From contig PQWQ01000010.1 of the NCBI GenBank assembly GCA_002943765.1, forward strand, positions 1,676,501-1,740,500: 64,000 nucleotides of DNA, in the 5' to 3' direction. Shown here piece by piece: positions 11,470 to 21,770 of this stretch. The position numbers and the translations under genes are program-made. Position 1 is the stretch's first letter, and every line of letters starts with the position of its first letter. The stretch comes from Psoroptes ovis (Eukaryota; Arthropoda; Arachnida; Sarcoptiformes; Psoroptidae). The notes beneath the pieces are model-generated. The model had not been told where the DNA came from, did not search any database, and saw nothing but the letters and a program-made list of their open reading frames with translations.

Positions 11470-14400
11470 AGAAATAAGATCTTATCTTTTATAAAAAATT
11501 ACAAATCACGATATAAAACAAATAAAACACAAAAACAAAAAATTTAATTATATTTCTAAAATTTAAGGCGAAACGGAACTTAAATATTGAATTAAATTCA
11601 ATTAAACAAATTAAAATAAAATTCCATTTACACCTTCCGCGCAGTTTCGTCTTTAATTTTTCGTCCACGCGTCGGTATATGTTCTAAATTCTTCGCGTGA
11701 CCTTTGAATGATTTGATTTGATTTGAATGTACGGTAAACGTTTTATCATTGAAACCTTTGACCAAATAAATTTTCTCACTAATACGTTTAACGATCTGAA
11801 ACGGTCCAATCCAAGGTTTATTCTTGTCTTTCCTTCGTAACAATATTAATTCATTTATATAAAAATTCCGTTGAACGTTTTCTGAATCATTAGGTTTCGT
11901 TAATTTTCGTTTGTTTTGCTTTTTAAAATCTTTCTTATCTTCATCACCGAAAATTGATGGATGAAGTGGTAACTTTTGGTCAAAATCAAATCTTTCTTCA
12001 AATCCACGAAATAAAATGTTCGGACAAGATTTGATTGTTGTATGTATCGTGTTATTGTAAATTTTCAATAATTCATCAATTTTTTCATCCCAGTTATTCT
12101 GGTTTTTCGATGAACGAATCATATTCTTCAAAGATCTGAAGAATCTCTCGATTCCCCCGATCGTTTGATGAAGATAAGGGATTGAAAATTTGACTTGAAC
12201 ATTATATTGTTTACAAAAATCTTTAAATTTGTTGCCGGTAAATACAGAAGCATTATCAACTAATAATACTTTTGGAGAGCCAAATTTTTCCCAATTATGT
12301 TTTAAGAATGATATAATCTTTTCGGCATTTATAACTTTCGATGGATGGGCAATAACAAATTTTGATGCAACGTCAATCATTGCAATCAAGAATTTGTTTT
12401 GATTTTTAGATCTTTTAAATTCAGTTATATCCAACATCCATTGTTCATTAATCTTAACATTTGAATAATCAATTTTTGGATATTGATATTTTTTGGAATT
12501 ATCATAATCTTTTTCTTTTTGACAATCAACACATGAATTGATTAATGATTTCAATCGGTCTCTTAATTTTGGATGATAAATTCTTTTACGGATAAAATTC
12601 CATGTTTTCATAAATCCAGAATGGTATAAATTATTATGATAAAATTTTAAAATATTATTGACGTTATTTGATGGAATGAAAAGTTTTAGCTTATTCTTTT
12701 CATTCTTATACCAAATATTATTTACTTTTTTAAATAATTTTTTGTTTCTTTCAATAAATGATAATAATTCTTTATCATTCTTTTGCTGTTCTGACCAATC
12801 AATACCATGAATAATATTTATTCTTGACATACAATCTGCTACAACATTTGATTTGCCATTAATATATTTAATTTCAAAATCATATTCTTGTAATCTAATT
12901 GCCATTCGTCCTAACTTTCCTAAACAGTCTTTTTTGGATTGTAACCATTGAAGTGGACGATGGTCAGTTTCTAAATAAAATTTTTTTCCTAATAAGAAGT
13001 GTTTCCAATGTTCAATTGATGTCATAATTGCTGTAGCTTCTTTTTCAATTACTGGATATCTTAGTTGAATATTATTAAATTTTTTGCTAAAATATTCTAT
13101 GACATATTCCTTTTGATCGTAATTCTGAACTAAAACTGCACCAATTGATTCACCTGATGCATCGCATCTAACAGTAAATGGTTTTGTTGGATCTGGCATG
13201 GCAATAACAGGACGTTCTGACATTATTTTGATTAATTTTTTGAATGCTTGATCGCAATCATTGTTCCAAATAAATTTAGAACTTTTTAATTTCAATTTTT
13301 CTAAAGGAATTACGATTTGTGCGTAATTCTCAATTAAATTACGATAATAGCCACACAAGCCAACAAATTTTTCCACATCTTTTTTGTTTTTTGGCACAGG
13401 ATAGTTTTTAATTGCTTCACATTTTTTTTCTGATGGTTTAATAATACCATTTGATATATTAAAACCAAGGTATTCAATATTTTCAAGAAAAAATTTTGAT
13501 TTTACCAAATTAATCGTAAGGTTATTGTCGTTTAATAATTTGATCACTTCTTTGATATGTTGCAAATGATCTTGTTTAGACTTACTAAATATTAGTATGT
13601 CATCAAAATATACTTTGACGAATGAAATTGAATTGAATATTCTCTGCATAAGTCGATTAAACGTTGCTGGAGCGGTTACAAGACCAAACGGCATTCTGTT
13701 GAATTGGTATAATTTATTATTCCAAGCAAACGCTGTTTTATCTTTATCAGATTCATTCATCAATATCTGGTAATATCCTTGATTCATATCAATTTTTGAG
13801 AAGAATTTTGCTCCTCTTAAATCTTTAATAATTTTATCGATTCTAGGAATCGGAAATGAATCAAGTTTTGTTTGTTTATTCAATTTTCTAAAATCAATAG
13901 CCAAACGTATTGTACCATCAGGTTTTCTTATTGGTACAATTGGGTTTCTGTATTCACTGAAACTTTCTTCAATGATACCTTGTTCCACTAATTTTTTTAT
14001 AGCATCATCAATATCATTTTCGAATGCTTCAGGTATTCTATATTGTTTCAATTGAAATGGTTGAGCATCTGGCTTCAGATTTATTTTGTGCTTTATCATT
14101 TTGGCTTCCCCTAAACCATTGAATACATTAGGATATTCTTTAATAATATCATCTAATAATTTTGTACTATTTGTATCATTATTATTTTCTGAAATATTAT
14201 CATCAATTAATTCTGAAGCATAAATCACGTTACTATTGTTTTTCATAAATGTTTTAGTTTCAATAACTTTTATGATAAATTTTGATACAAAATCACTTGT
14301 GATTTCTATATTTTTATTTGATAGAAAATCATAACCAATTATGATATCATCATGTTTTGTTATAATAAATCGCCAATTGAATTCATAATCGTTGATCATT

Positions 14401-15501
14401 ATTTTAATTGTTGCTTGACCAACTGATTCAATAACGTTTTCAGAATAATCATATATTTTCACATTTGTTTTTTCCATAGGAATTTTTAAATTATTAAATA
14501 ATCTTAATGGAAATACGGATAATTGAGCTCCAGAATCAACTAATGCTGGATAATTTTGTTCATTTATTTTTACATTAATCCATAATCCATTTTTATTAGC
14601 TTTATCAATAATAATTTGATTGATTTTTCTGTTTTTATTCTTATTTTTTGATGAAGACGATTGATTTGTTTTGTTTTTAAAACAATCTTTCGTATAATGA
14701 TTATTCTTATTACAAATATTACAATGTTTAATATTTTGTTTATCCGGAATAAAATTTGGTTTAAATTGAATTTCTTTTTGATTAGATTGATTTTCAATCA
14801 AAATTGCAACCGTTTTAATATCTTCTATTGTATTTAAATCATTTCGATTTGCAATTTGCCTCCGGATGTCGGCACTTAATAAACTATAAAATTTATCTCG
14901 TATGCAATCAGATTTAAATGGCTCTGGCATCTCCGGATAAAGTTCTTTGTGCCAATTTATAATTCTGTTTGCCAAGTCATTTAGAGTTTCATTCCTCTTT
15001 CTTTGCATATTATAATAATCATATGCTTTTATGTTTCTTAAAGGTTTTTTCGATTCTAAAAGATTTTTCGTCAATAGCTCGAATGTACATTTTTTATCTT
15101 CTGCTAACGCATTCATAGCACTGAATTCTGGAGTATTAGGTAAAATCTGCATTTCAAAGATGTACCTTTTTCCAATGTCAGTCCATTGGTTTACATGTGC
15201 TACTTTTTTGAAATAACTGATGTATTGCTCCAAGGACTCCCCAACCAGAATCGATCTAACTGATACTAAGTTCTTTCTTGTATCAGGAGCATTAATGATT
15301 ATCGGTGGTGTGATTGATCGCTCCATACTCTGCCACCAAGAAATAAGATCTTATCTTTTATAAAAAATTACAAATCACGATATAAAACAAATAAAACACA
15401 AAAACAAAAAATTTAATTATATTTCTAAAATTTAAGGCGAAACGGAACTTAAATATTGAATTAAATTCAATTAAACAAATTAAAATAAAATTCCATTTAC
15501 A
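11470..15501 (-). mobile_element. Compact Ty3-type LTR retrotransposon, 4032 bp, LTRs 163 bp
   Basis: LTRs at 11470-11632 and 15339-15501 are each 163 bp and read as identical. They are flanked by the 4-bp duplication CTGT. Read on the minus strand, the LTR starts TGTAAATGG and ends TTATTTCT, so the usual CA end is missing. Directly inside the 5' LTR is TGGTGGCAGAGTATGG (15338-15323). This fits an initiator tRNA-Met primer site with two G-U-compatible differences (tRNA sequence from memory). The polypurine tract before the 3' LTR is short (CGGAAGG, 11634-11640). One ORF fills the whole internal region. Identical LTRs point to recent insertion into the R2-R3 spacer. Confidence 0.92.
11628..15326 (-). 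CDS. Gag-Pol polyprotein of the compact Ty3-type element, 1232 aa
   Basis: A single uninterrupted frame carries all domains. They are a Gag region (1-195), a CX2CX4HX4C zinc knuckle (residues 202-215), an aspartic protease (VDSGAQLS, 263-270), reverse transcriptase with YFDD (573-576) and the MPFGL block, an RNase H domain, an integrase with an HHCC zinc finger (NLYHSG...CVDC) and a DDE core (LDITEF, LLVDNAS, GGIERF), and a C-terminal GPF-type module (WIGPFQIV). The usual YHPQTNGQVER block of integrase is altered to YLHQTIGGIER. There is no gag-pol frameshift. The start codon lies inside the primer-binding site and the stop codon inside the 3' LTR. No chromodomain or envelope gene is seen. 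Order PR-RT-RH-IN places it in Ty3/Metaviridae. Confidence 0.93.
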   Translation of the reverse strand: MERSITPPIIINAPDTRKNLVSVRSILVGESLEQYISYFKKVAHVNQWTDIGKRYIFEMQILPNTPEFSAMNALAEDKKCTFELLTKNLLESKKPLRNIKAYDYYNMQRKRNETLNDLANRIINWHKELYPEMPEPFKSDCIRDKFYSLLSADIRRQIANRNDLNTIEDIKTVAILIENQSNQKEIQFKPNFIPDKQNIKHCNICNKNNHYTKDCFKNKTNQSSSSKNKNKNRKINQIIIDKANKNGLWINVKINEQNYPALVDSGAQLSVFPLRLFNNLKIPMEKTNVKIYDYSENVIESVGQATIKIMINDYEFNWRFIITKHDDIIIGYDFLSNKNIEITSDFVSKFIIKVIETKTFMKNNSNVIYASELIDDNISENNNDTNSTKLLDDIIKEYPNVFNGLGEAKMIKHKINLKPDAQPFQLKQYRIPEAFENDIDDAIKKLVEQGIIEESFSEYRNPIVPIRKPDGTIRLAIDFRKLNKQTKLDSFPIPRIDKIIKDLRGAKFFSKIDMNQGYYQILMNESDKDKTAFAWNNKLYQFNRMPFGLVTAPATFNRLMQRIFNSISFVKVYFDDILIFSKSKQDHLQHIKEVIKLLNDNNLTINLVKSKFFLENIEYLGFNISNGIIKPSEKKCEAIKNYPVPKNKKDVEKFVGLCGYYRNLIENYAQIVIPLEKLKLKSSKFIWNNDCDQAFKKLIKIMSERPVIAMPDPTKPFTVRCDASGESIGAVLVQNYDQKEYVIEYFSKKFNNIQLRYPVIEKEATAIMTSIEHWKHFLLGKKFYLETDHRPLQWLQSKKDCLGKLGRMAIRLQEYDFEIKYINGKSNVVADCMSRINIIHGIDWSEQQKNDKELLSFIERNKKLFKKVNNIWYKNEKNKLKLFIPSNNVNNILKFYHNNLYHSGFMKTWNFIRKRIYHPKLRDRLKSLINSCVDCQKEKDYDNSKKYQYPKIDYSNVKINEQWMLDITEFKRSKNQNKFLIAMIDVASKFVIAHPSKVINAEKIISFLKHNWEKFGSPKVLLVDNASVFTGNKFKDFCKQYNVQVKFSIPYLHQTIGGIERFFRSLKNMIRSSKNQNNWDEKIDELLKIYNNTIHTTIKSCPNILFRGFEERFDFDQKLPLHPSIFGDEDKKDFKKQNKRKLTKPNDSENVQRNFYINELILLRRKDKNKPWIGPFQIVKRISEKIYLVKGFNDKTFTVHSNQIKSFKGHAKNLEHIPTRGRKIKDETARKV

Positions 15502-15708
15502 CTGTGTAATTAGCCTAAGCTATAAAATTGAATGAATTTTTTTCAGCTGTAGATTTTTATTTATTATGATGATTCATTGAAAATTTTTCATCCTAAAATT
15601 GACAATTTGAATCGATTGAAATTGAATAAAATGAAAGATTATTTTTCCTTTCTTTTCAAAGAACAAATAAATGAAAAAAAAAGAATTAAACAAATAAAAA
15701 AGAATGAA
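15502..15708. repeat. Right part of the R2-R3 spacer
   Basis: It begins with the second CTGT (15502-15505) and continues with GTAATTAGCCTAAGCTA and the TTGAATGAATTTTTTT block found just upstream of other copies. It provides the last part of the R3 5' region. Confidence 0.6.
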
Positions 15709-17148
15709 ATGATGGCATCATTCAATAGACAGCAACGAAAAAAACAATATAAAAACGTTAATTATGCTGAACAATTTAATGAATTATTGATTGAAATATT
15801 CAATATAATCAAATATTATTCAATACGTATAGAATTTGAATTATCTGATTATTTTGATGAAACAATTTCTATTACAATTAAATCAATGAAATATGCAATT
15901 TTAGTAACATTTAATAATTTATTGACGATTATATTTTTATTTTCATCAATATTTATAGAACAATCAGACAATTACATCATATCAATAGAACATTTCGAAA
16001 ATATAGCAGAAACAAAACGTATTGATTTAATATTATTAGAAATATTGATTATCTTCATAATATTAGAGATATTATGGATACGTTCATTTAAATTAACATT
16101 GAAATATCGCTATACAACATTGAATGTATTCTCATTTTTTTTCAGAAATGTGAATGGATATAATTTTGATCCAAATGGTTTAGATGAGAAAATTCATCAA
16201 AAATTTTCTAAATACAGAACAATCGTGAATATATCGAATAATTTGTCTTATTTTATGAGCATAATTTTTCTGATGATTTTTTCATATTTCACATATGAAT
16301 GTTGGAATTGGTATTTGAATGATGAAATCAATTTATTGAAAGCATTATTATCATCATTAATGTTTTTTGAATATTATAGACATATTAGTTATATGTTAGG
16401 ACAAGCATTCACATCATTATTCTCAATGGCTATATTATCCCAGCTTTATATATTACGCATGCATTTATTATATCAAAATTTATCAAATGAAATAAAAATA
16501 GAACGAAAATTATATGATAATGATTCTATTAAGAATATAGAAAAATATTTTGATTTAGATTTTAAAAAATCATTATTATCGTATGAACATTTTCAATCAA
16601 GTTATGTTTATTTACATGATGAGATACATAAAGTTGATTCAACACTCAGTATTATTTTGTTCGCAATACAAATCATATCAGCATCATCTACGATTGTATG
16701 CGCAATATTTATTGTTCAACAAACACGTTCAACATCATTTAATATCATGCTTTCATTAACATTGATGTCGACATTTTTTCTAACTACCTTAGCATTTAAT
16801 CGTATGTCATTCTTGCCAAGTTATAATCGAAATTTCTCGAAACATTTGTTAAATTGGTTGGGAGGTTCACAATTTTATATTAATAGGGTCAAATATTATC
16901 GAAAAAATAATGATTCAAATTTCACCAACAGAAAGAACCAAGTACCTAAGCGTCGGATTAATATACGATCAATAATACGTGCAAATCATTTTTCTCAATC
17001 AATATTGAAAAATCGTTTTGGTTTCACTTGTGGGCCATTATTCTTCGTAGATAAATTCACGTATTTACGCATTTTATTATTGAATTTACATTTAATTATC
17101 AAATTTTATAAAAAATTAATCATCAAAAAAAAGCTTCATCAATTTTAA
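15709..17148 (+). CDS. R3: gustatory-receptor-like 7-TM protein, about 479 aa, intact
   Basis: The frame is open from ATG 15577, but the N-terminus shared with paralogues starts at MMASFNRQQ (15709), so I choose that; an extended form of 523 aa is possible. It has the ELSDYFDETISITIKSM block before TM1, seven hydrophobic segments, and the C-terminal signature NRFGFTCGPLFFVDKFTY. The loop after TM2 is the short type (NGYNFDPNGLDEK), like R7 and R8. The middle region (SIKNIEKYFDLDFKKSL) is also R7/R8-like. The gene sits immediately downstream of the compact Ty3 element, which may have altered its promoter. Receptor function is inferred from topology and family. Confidence 0.75.
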   Translation: MMASFNRQQRKKQYKNVNYAEQFNELLIEIFNIIKYYSIRIEFELSDYFDETISITIKSMKYAILVTFNNLLTIIFLFSSIFIEQSDNYIISIEHFENIAETKRIDLILLEILIIFIILEILWIRSFKLTLKYRYTTLNVFSFFFRNVNGYNFDPNGLDEKIHQKFSKYRTIVNISNNLSYFMSIIFLMIFSYFTYECWNWYLNDEINLLKALLSSLMFFEYYRHISYMLGQAFTSLFSMAILSQLYILRMHLLYQNLSNEIKIERKLYDNDSIKNIEKYFDLDFKKSLLSYEHFQSSYVYLHDEIHKVDSTLSIILFAIQIISASSTIVCAIFIVQQTRSTSFNIMLSLTLMSTFFLTTLAFNRMSFLPSYNRNFSKHLLNWLGGSQFYINRVKYYRKNNDSNFTNRKNQVPKRRINIRSIIRANHFSQSILKNRFGFTCGPLFFVDKFTYLRILLLNLHLIIKFYKKLIIKKKLHQF

Positions 17149-17259
17149 TTATCGAACTACTATTATTAAACTGATTTATGATTAAACACGATGGCCATTT
17201 CATGGTCATTGATCTATTCATCATAAGCTATTCATCTAGTATCAATATTTATTTAATAT

Positions 17260-17488
17260 AGTAACAACATGGGAGACTTTTTCATTAAAATTTGCTTTAT
17301 TTACACAATTTTAAAACAAGTATTTTTACAAAATTGTGTTTTGCTTGTTTTTGCTTGAGCAAAACTGAAACCGATTTATATATGGTTGCTTTTCAACCAA
17401 GATGAGGATGACAGCTCATCTCCCAAACACGCTCGACCAATGTGCCTTTTTCTATCTCAACTCAAGCGGCTGATCTGAGGGCGCTGCA
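17260..17488 (-). mobile_element. Solo LTR-like insertion, 229 bp, 4-bp duplication ATAT
   Basis: The segment is bounded by ATAT at 17256-17259 and 17489-17492. Removing it rebuilds a spacer resembling that after R1 (TTCAACATTAATTTACATATT). Read on the minus strand it starts TGCAGCGCC, has a TATA box (ATATATAA near 17375), a downstream AATAAA near 17300, and ends GTTACT. The 4-bp duplication and the TG..CT ends resemble the compact Ty3 element, but the sequence differs. A non-LTR element is less likely because there is no poly(A) tail. Confidence 0.6.
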
Positions 17489-17746
17489 ATATTAATTAAT
17501 CAATTTATTCCGATGATATTTGATGCTGCTTGTTATTCTGAATTATGATCCATTTTATATGCCAATTGATAGAAAAACAAAAAATGATGCGAAATTTTTT
17601 TTTATTTTTGATAAAAATAATTCAAAAATGGAGTTCAAGCGTACCCAATCACGATAATTAGATCAAATTCGATTATAATTATTGCTACGAAATGTTCGTT
17701 ATTCAATTTGGAATAAATAAAAAAAAATCAATCAAGGCAATAATTG

Positions 17747-18086
17747 TGTTGATGTGTCAATTGCACATTAATCATCAACACTTTTGAACTCATTAGTCAG
17801 ATGTGTTTAACATTGATTTTCACATTGGCTTTAATCGCATATATAAAGAGTCGATTGTTGGTCGAAGAGAGGAGTTTAAGGTTTTTGATCAAATCGATCA
17901 CTCAATCATCACCATCACCATCAACACAATTATTTATATTTATTTATTTACATTTGTCAAATTATTAACATTCTGAATTGTATTTATTATTATCATCTAT
18001 TTATTTGTCATTTTATACTGTCGTTTTTACTCTGCTGGTTTTACATCAAAATATTATCATTAAATTATTTACAAAATTAATCAACA
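17747..18086 (+). mobile_element. Solo copia-type LTR, 340 bp, 5-bp duplication AATTG
   Basis: It starts TGTTGATGTGTC and ends AATTAATCAACA, with AATTG on both sides (17742-17746 and 18087-18091). A TATA box (CATATATAAAGAG) lies at about 17838-17850. A closely similar copy is inverted at 24540-24882 with its own duplication, and a more distant copy at 38970-39277 still has a primer site and the start of a gag frame. LTR-LTR recombination would leave such a solo LTR. Confidence 0.85.
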
Positions 18087-18091
18087 AATTG

Positions 18092-18804
18092 TATCGTTTT
18101 ATCTTTGAATATTCAAATTCCGCTTTTTATCTCTTTAATGAGGAGAAATGATTTTGATTTTTTTAAGCACCCTCTTCCTTGAATATTCCTTGAAAAATTC
18201 AATCGAAATTTTTCATTGAAATGAGATGAAAAAAAAATGGAAATGAGATAATATAAATCATTCACAATCTGATGATAAATATTTTTCTCTGAAATGAGAA
18301 ATGGAATTCAACCAAAACTTTCAGTGCAAAAAGTTTCATTGAAATTCATAATGATAACGATCTAAACTTTAAATTCTCAAGAAATGAAATACATATTCTA
18401 GAGACAAAGACCAAAATTATATGAGCCGTTTTCTTTGATTGCTTTTTCGATAAAAAAAATGAAAAAAAAATTCATTTGCATATTTAATCATGGTAACTAA
18501 CATTTGTACAATTGTCTTGAATTCTATTAAAATATTCAAATCAATTCATTGATTCAGTTCATCACGATGAAAACAATGACAAATTCCATTTTATTGGAAT
18601 TTGTTTCTTTTTTTTCAAATTTATTCAAATTCATTATTTATCTACTGTGATTTGAAATTTGTACAAGATAAAATTTGAGTGATTTTTTTCATGAGAATAT
18701 TTATTTGCTCATTCATTAAAATAGTTCCTCTGAATTGGAACGAACAATTATTTGTGATTTTTTTTTCAATTAGCAAGTTTCTAATTGAATGAAACGGAAA
18801 AAAA
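18092..18804. repeat. Array spacer R3-R4, conserved upstream block of R4
   Basis: The spacer contains the AACCAAAACTTTCAGTGCAA block (18311), the TAATCATGGTAACTAACATT block (18485) and the TTCATCACGATGAAAACAAT block (18558) in the same order as other spacers. The GACGCTGGCGTC part is deleted here. No gene is seen. Confidence 0.55.
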
Positions 18805-20289
18805 ATGGATGAAACATGTGAAAAAAGCGATGAAATTGAAATAACATTCAATAAACAGCAACGAGAAGAACAGCAAAAAAATATTATCCTTCGTGAACAA
18901 TTCGATGAATTATTGATAAAATTTTTCAATTTATTGAAATATTATACAATGCGTTTCGATTTTGAAATATCTGATTATTTTGATGAAACTATTTCCATCA
19001 CAATTAAATCAATGAAATATGCAATTTTGATAACATTCAATAATTTATTAACGATTATATTTTTATTTTCATCTATATTTTTGAAACAATCAGACAATTA
19101 TATAATTGCAATAGAACATTTTGAAAATATAGCCAAAACAAAACGTATCGATTTATTATTATTAGAAATATTGATCATATTCACAATATTAGAAATATTA
19201 TGGAGACATGTATTCAAATTGATATTGGAATATCGTTTCACAATTATGAATATATTTGCAATTTTGTTAAGAAATAGTAATAAAACTAATATTAATCAGC
19301 GCTATTTTTATTTGAATTGTTTAAAAGATAATGATTATGTGAAAATTTTAAAATACAAAACAATGCTGTTAATATCGAACAATTTGTATAATCTAATCAG
19401 CTTGATATTTCTAATAATTTTTTCATATTTCATATACGAATGTTGGAACTGGTATTTGCATGATGAAATCAATTTCTCCAAAGCTTTATTATCATCATTA
19501 ATGTTTTTTGAATATTACAGACATGTTAGTTATATGTTAGGACAAGCTTTCACATCATTGATATCGTTGACTTTTCTATCACAGTTTTATGTATTGCGTA
19601 TGCATTCATTATTTCGGTATTTATTGAAAGGATTAGAAATTCCAAAGAAATTTTTTAATAAGGAATTCATTAATAGAATGGATAATTATTTTGAAACAGA
19701 TTTGAGAAAATCATCATTATTTTTTGAACATTTTCAATTACGTTATGTTTGTTTACATGATGAGATACATAAACTTGATCGAACACTCAGTTTTATTTTG
19801 TTCTCTATACAGATCATATCTGCATCATGTACGATTGTATCTTCATTATTCATTGCCCAGCAGATACGTTCAACATCATTCAATATAATGGCATCATTAG
19901 CATTGATGTCTACATTTTTTTTATGTACCTTGGTATTTAACAGTGTGTCATCATTGCCGAGTTATAATCGAAATTGTTCTAAACAATCATTGAATTGGTT
20001 GGCACGTTCACAATTTTATATTCATATGATCAAATATTGTCCAAACACGTGTAATTCAAGTTTCACCAACACAAAACACCAAATACTGAAGCGTTGGATT
20101 AACATACGTTCAATAATACGTGCAAATCATTTCACTCAATCAATCAAAACGAATCGCTTAGGTTTCACTTGTGGACCATTATTTTTCATCGATAAATTCA
20201 CATATTTACGTATATTATTGATGAATTTACATTTAATCATTAAATTCTATAAAAAATTAATTGTCAAAAAAAAGCTTAATCATTTTTAA
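18805..20289 (+). CDS. R4: gustatory-receptor-like 7-TM protein, 494 aa, intact
   Basis: ATG 18805 is in good array context (AAAAAAAATGGATGAAAC). The N-terminus is charged and Gln-rich. Hydrophobic segments lie near residues 72-92, 116-135, 188-212, 225-258, 330-353, 358-382 and 463-482. The loop after TM2 is the long type (NINQRYFYLNCLKDNDY). The C-terminal signature is the variant IKTNRLGFTCG, shared only with R11, where most copies have NRFGF. Conserved EYYRHVSYMLGQAFTS lies in the fourth hydrophobic region. A chemoreceptor role is inferred; its sequence is intact and free of stops. Confidence 0.77.
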   Translation: MDETCEKSDEIEITFNKQQREEQQKNIILREQFDELLIKFFNLLKYYTMRFDFEISDYFDETISITIKSMKYAILITFNNLLTIIFLFSSIFLKQSDNYIIAIEHFENIAKTKRIDLLLLEILIIFTILEILWRHVFKLILEYRFTIMNIFAILLRNSNKTNINQRYFYLNCLKDNDYVKILKYKTMLLISNNLYNLISLIFLIIFSYFIYECWNWYLHDEINFSKALLSSLMFFEYYRHVSYMLGQAFTSLISLTFLSQFYVLRMHSLFRYLLKGLEIPKKFFNKEFINRMDNYFETDLRKSSLFFEHFQLRYVCLHDEIHKLDRTLSFILFSIQIISASCTIVSSLFIAQQIRSTSFNIMASLALMSTFFLCTLVFNSVSSLPSYNRNCSKQSLNWLARSQFYIHMIKYCPNTCNSSFTNTKHQILKRWINIRSIIRANHFTQSIKTNRLGFTCGPLFFIDKFTYLRILLMNLHLIIKFYKKLIVKKKLNHF

Positions 20290-20588
20290 TTGTAAAACTA
20301 CTTTTGCTAAGTGATTCCAAACAGTCGCCAACACGGTCATTGATCTATTTTTAAAAGTTGTTCGCCTAACTCCCACTACAATCATTCATCAAACATTTGA
20401 ACATTTGATTTATTCCAAACAAATCAATTTATTTAATTTGATGATGTTTGAATTGATTGAAAATTTGTATTGTAATCTATTTAGAATGTAATGTATCTGT
20501 TGAGAGTATAAAATGGATGTAAAATTTGTGGCTAAATAAAAATAATTTTTAAATGAAGTTCAATTGCTTAAATCATAAATTTTTAATA
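20290..20588. repeat. Array spacer downstream of R4
   Basis: This AT-rich 3' sequence resembles the regions after R2 and R6 (AAAATTTGTGGCTAAATAAA near 20520). It ends where the Gag relic's LTR-like sequence begins. Nothing coding is seen. Confidence 0.5.
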
Positions 20589-20838
20589 TGTATCTGTGGT
20601 GATGAACCTTCATCACCAAGCAACCCATCAACCAACCAATCACAATCGATGATTAAGAGTATCAATTAATAATGACCAAATTGTCATTATTAATATTTGT
20701 CATTTTCTATCTAAAATTTTGTATATAAACTCACATTTTTCTTATTTCAAAATTTATTAAAAAAAAATCATTGAATTTTCAATCTTCAAAATTGATTTTC
20801 AACTTAATTATCAATCATCAAATTTGAGTACTGCTACA
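20589..20838 (+). mobile_element. Probable 5' LTR of a truncated retroelement
   Basis: The sequence begins TGTATCTGTGG and ends CTGCTACA. It includes a TATA-like TGTATATAAAC near 20719 and is followed at once by TGGTGACCCGG (20844-20854), which looks like a primer-binding site, then a gag start codon. No second LTR copy is found in the window, so the left boundary is tentative. Confidence 0.5.
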
Positions 20839-20858
20839 TCATTTGGTGACCCGGTACA

Positions 20859-21770
20859 ATGGCTAAAACCGGCAATCTTCTTGGCGATATTACCGACGAT
20901 CTTAATCCCTCTGAGTGTGAGTCAGAGATGAAAACCGAACTACTGAACATGAAGAAATTGATTGAACAACTGCAGCTTGCCGCAAGCAGCAACTGCGTTA
21001 AAAAAACCGAAACTTCAGCAGTATCGGTTAAACTGTAAGATTTCTGGTTCGACAATCCTGCTGGTTGGATCAGAAATGCCGAAGCACAGTTCAAGGTTGC
21101 GAAAGTGACCTCTGAAGAGACCAAGTATTACCATCTGGTCAGTCGGTTTTCAAACGATATTAGCACCAAACTTGCTGATATCATCGATGAAGATTATGAG
21201 CCAGGTCTTTACAAGACCCTGTGCGAAGCTATCATCGCTCGATTTTCGCCTTCAGCCGAAAGTCGTATGAACCAATTATTAACTGAACACATTGGTAATC
21301 GAAAACCATCCGAATTTTACCGGCATCTTGCATTAATGGCTACCAATTCGGTTTCCTTCGATATCGTGATGAACCGATGGTTTAAGAATCTGGACACCGT
21401 TGTAGCCGCTGGAGTTCGTGTAGCAATGAAGCGACTTCTCGAAGATTTCAAGACAACGGGAAAATACAGTACCGTCGATCTCAATGCGAGCGCTGACGAT
21501 CTATTCGAAATACAACGTAATAGATCAGTGCAATCGGTCAGTTCCCGTAATGACCAGCGAAGACGACGAAATAGATCCAGAAGTCGATCACGTCGTTATG
21601 ATCCTAATGGCAAATGGTGTTACAACCATTTCAAATATCGCCACAATGCTAGGAGATGTGCTGATCCTATGCATTGTATGTTCAATCAAAATATTTATCG
21701 ACCCACAATGTTCATTCTTTCATTTGAAATTTACGAAAAAAATCAATTATTGTTGCAACATTCATAAGCG
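20859..21770 (+). pseudogene. Gag relic of a Ty3-type element, truncated, one in-frame stop
   Basis: ATG 20859 opens a frame with one TAA at 21036-21038. After it the frame encodes DFWFDNPAGWIRNAEAQF, TSEETKYYHLVSRF and RKPSEFYRHLALMA, typical of the capsid-like Gag of arthropod Ty3/Mag-type elements, then an Arg/Ser-rich region and a knuckle-like WCYNHFKYRHNARRC. At about 21685 the frame runs into receptor-spacer sequence (AATATTTATCGACCCACAAT), so the pol half and 3' LTR are gone. GC content is clearly higher than in the surrounding DNA. It is a dead relic, not a host gene. Confidence 0.8.

Noticed and set aside
20834..21124. 96-codon minus ORF over the Gag relic
   Set aside because: Shadow of the GC-richer gag frame on the other strand.
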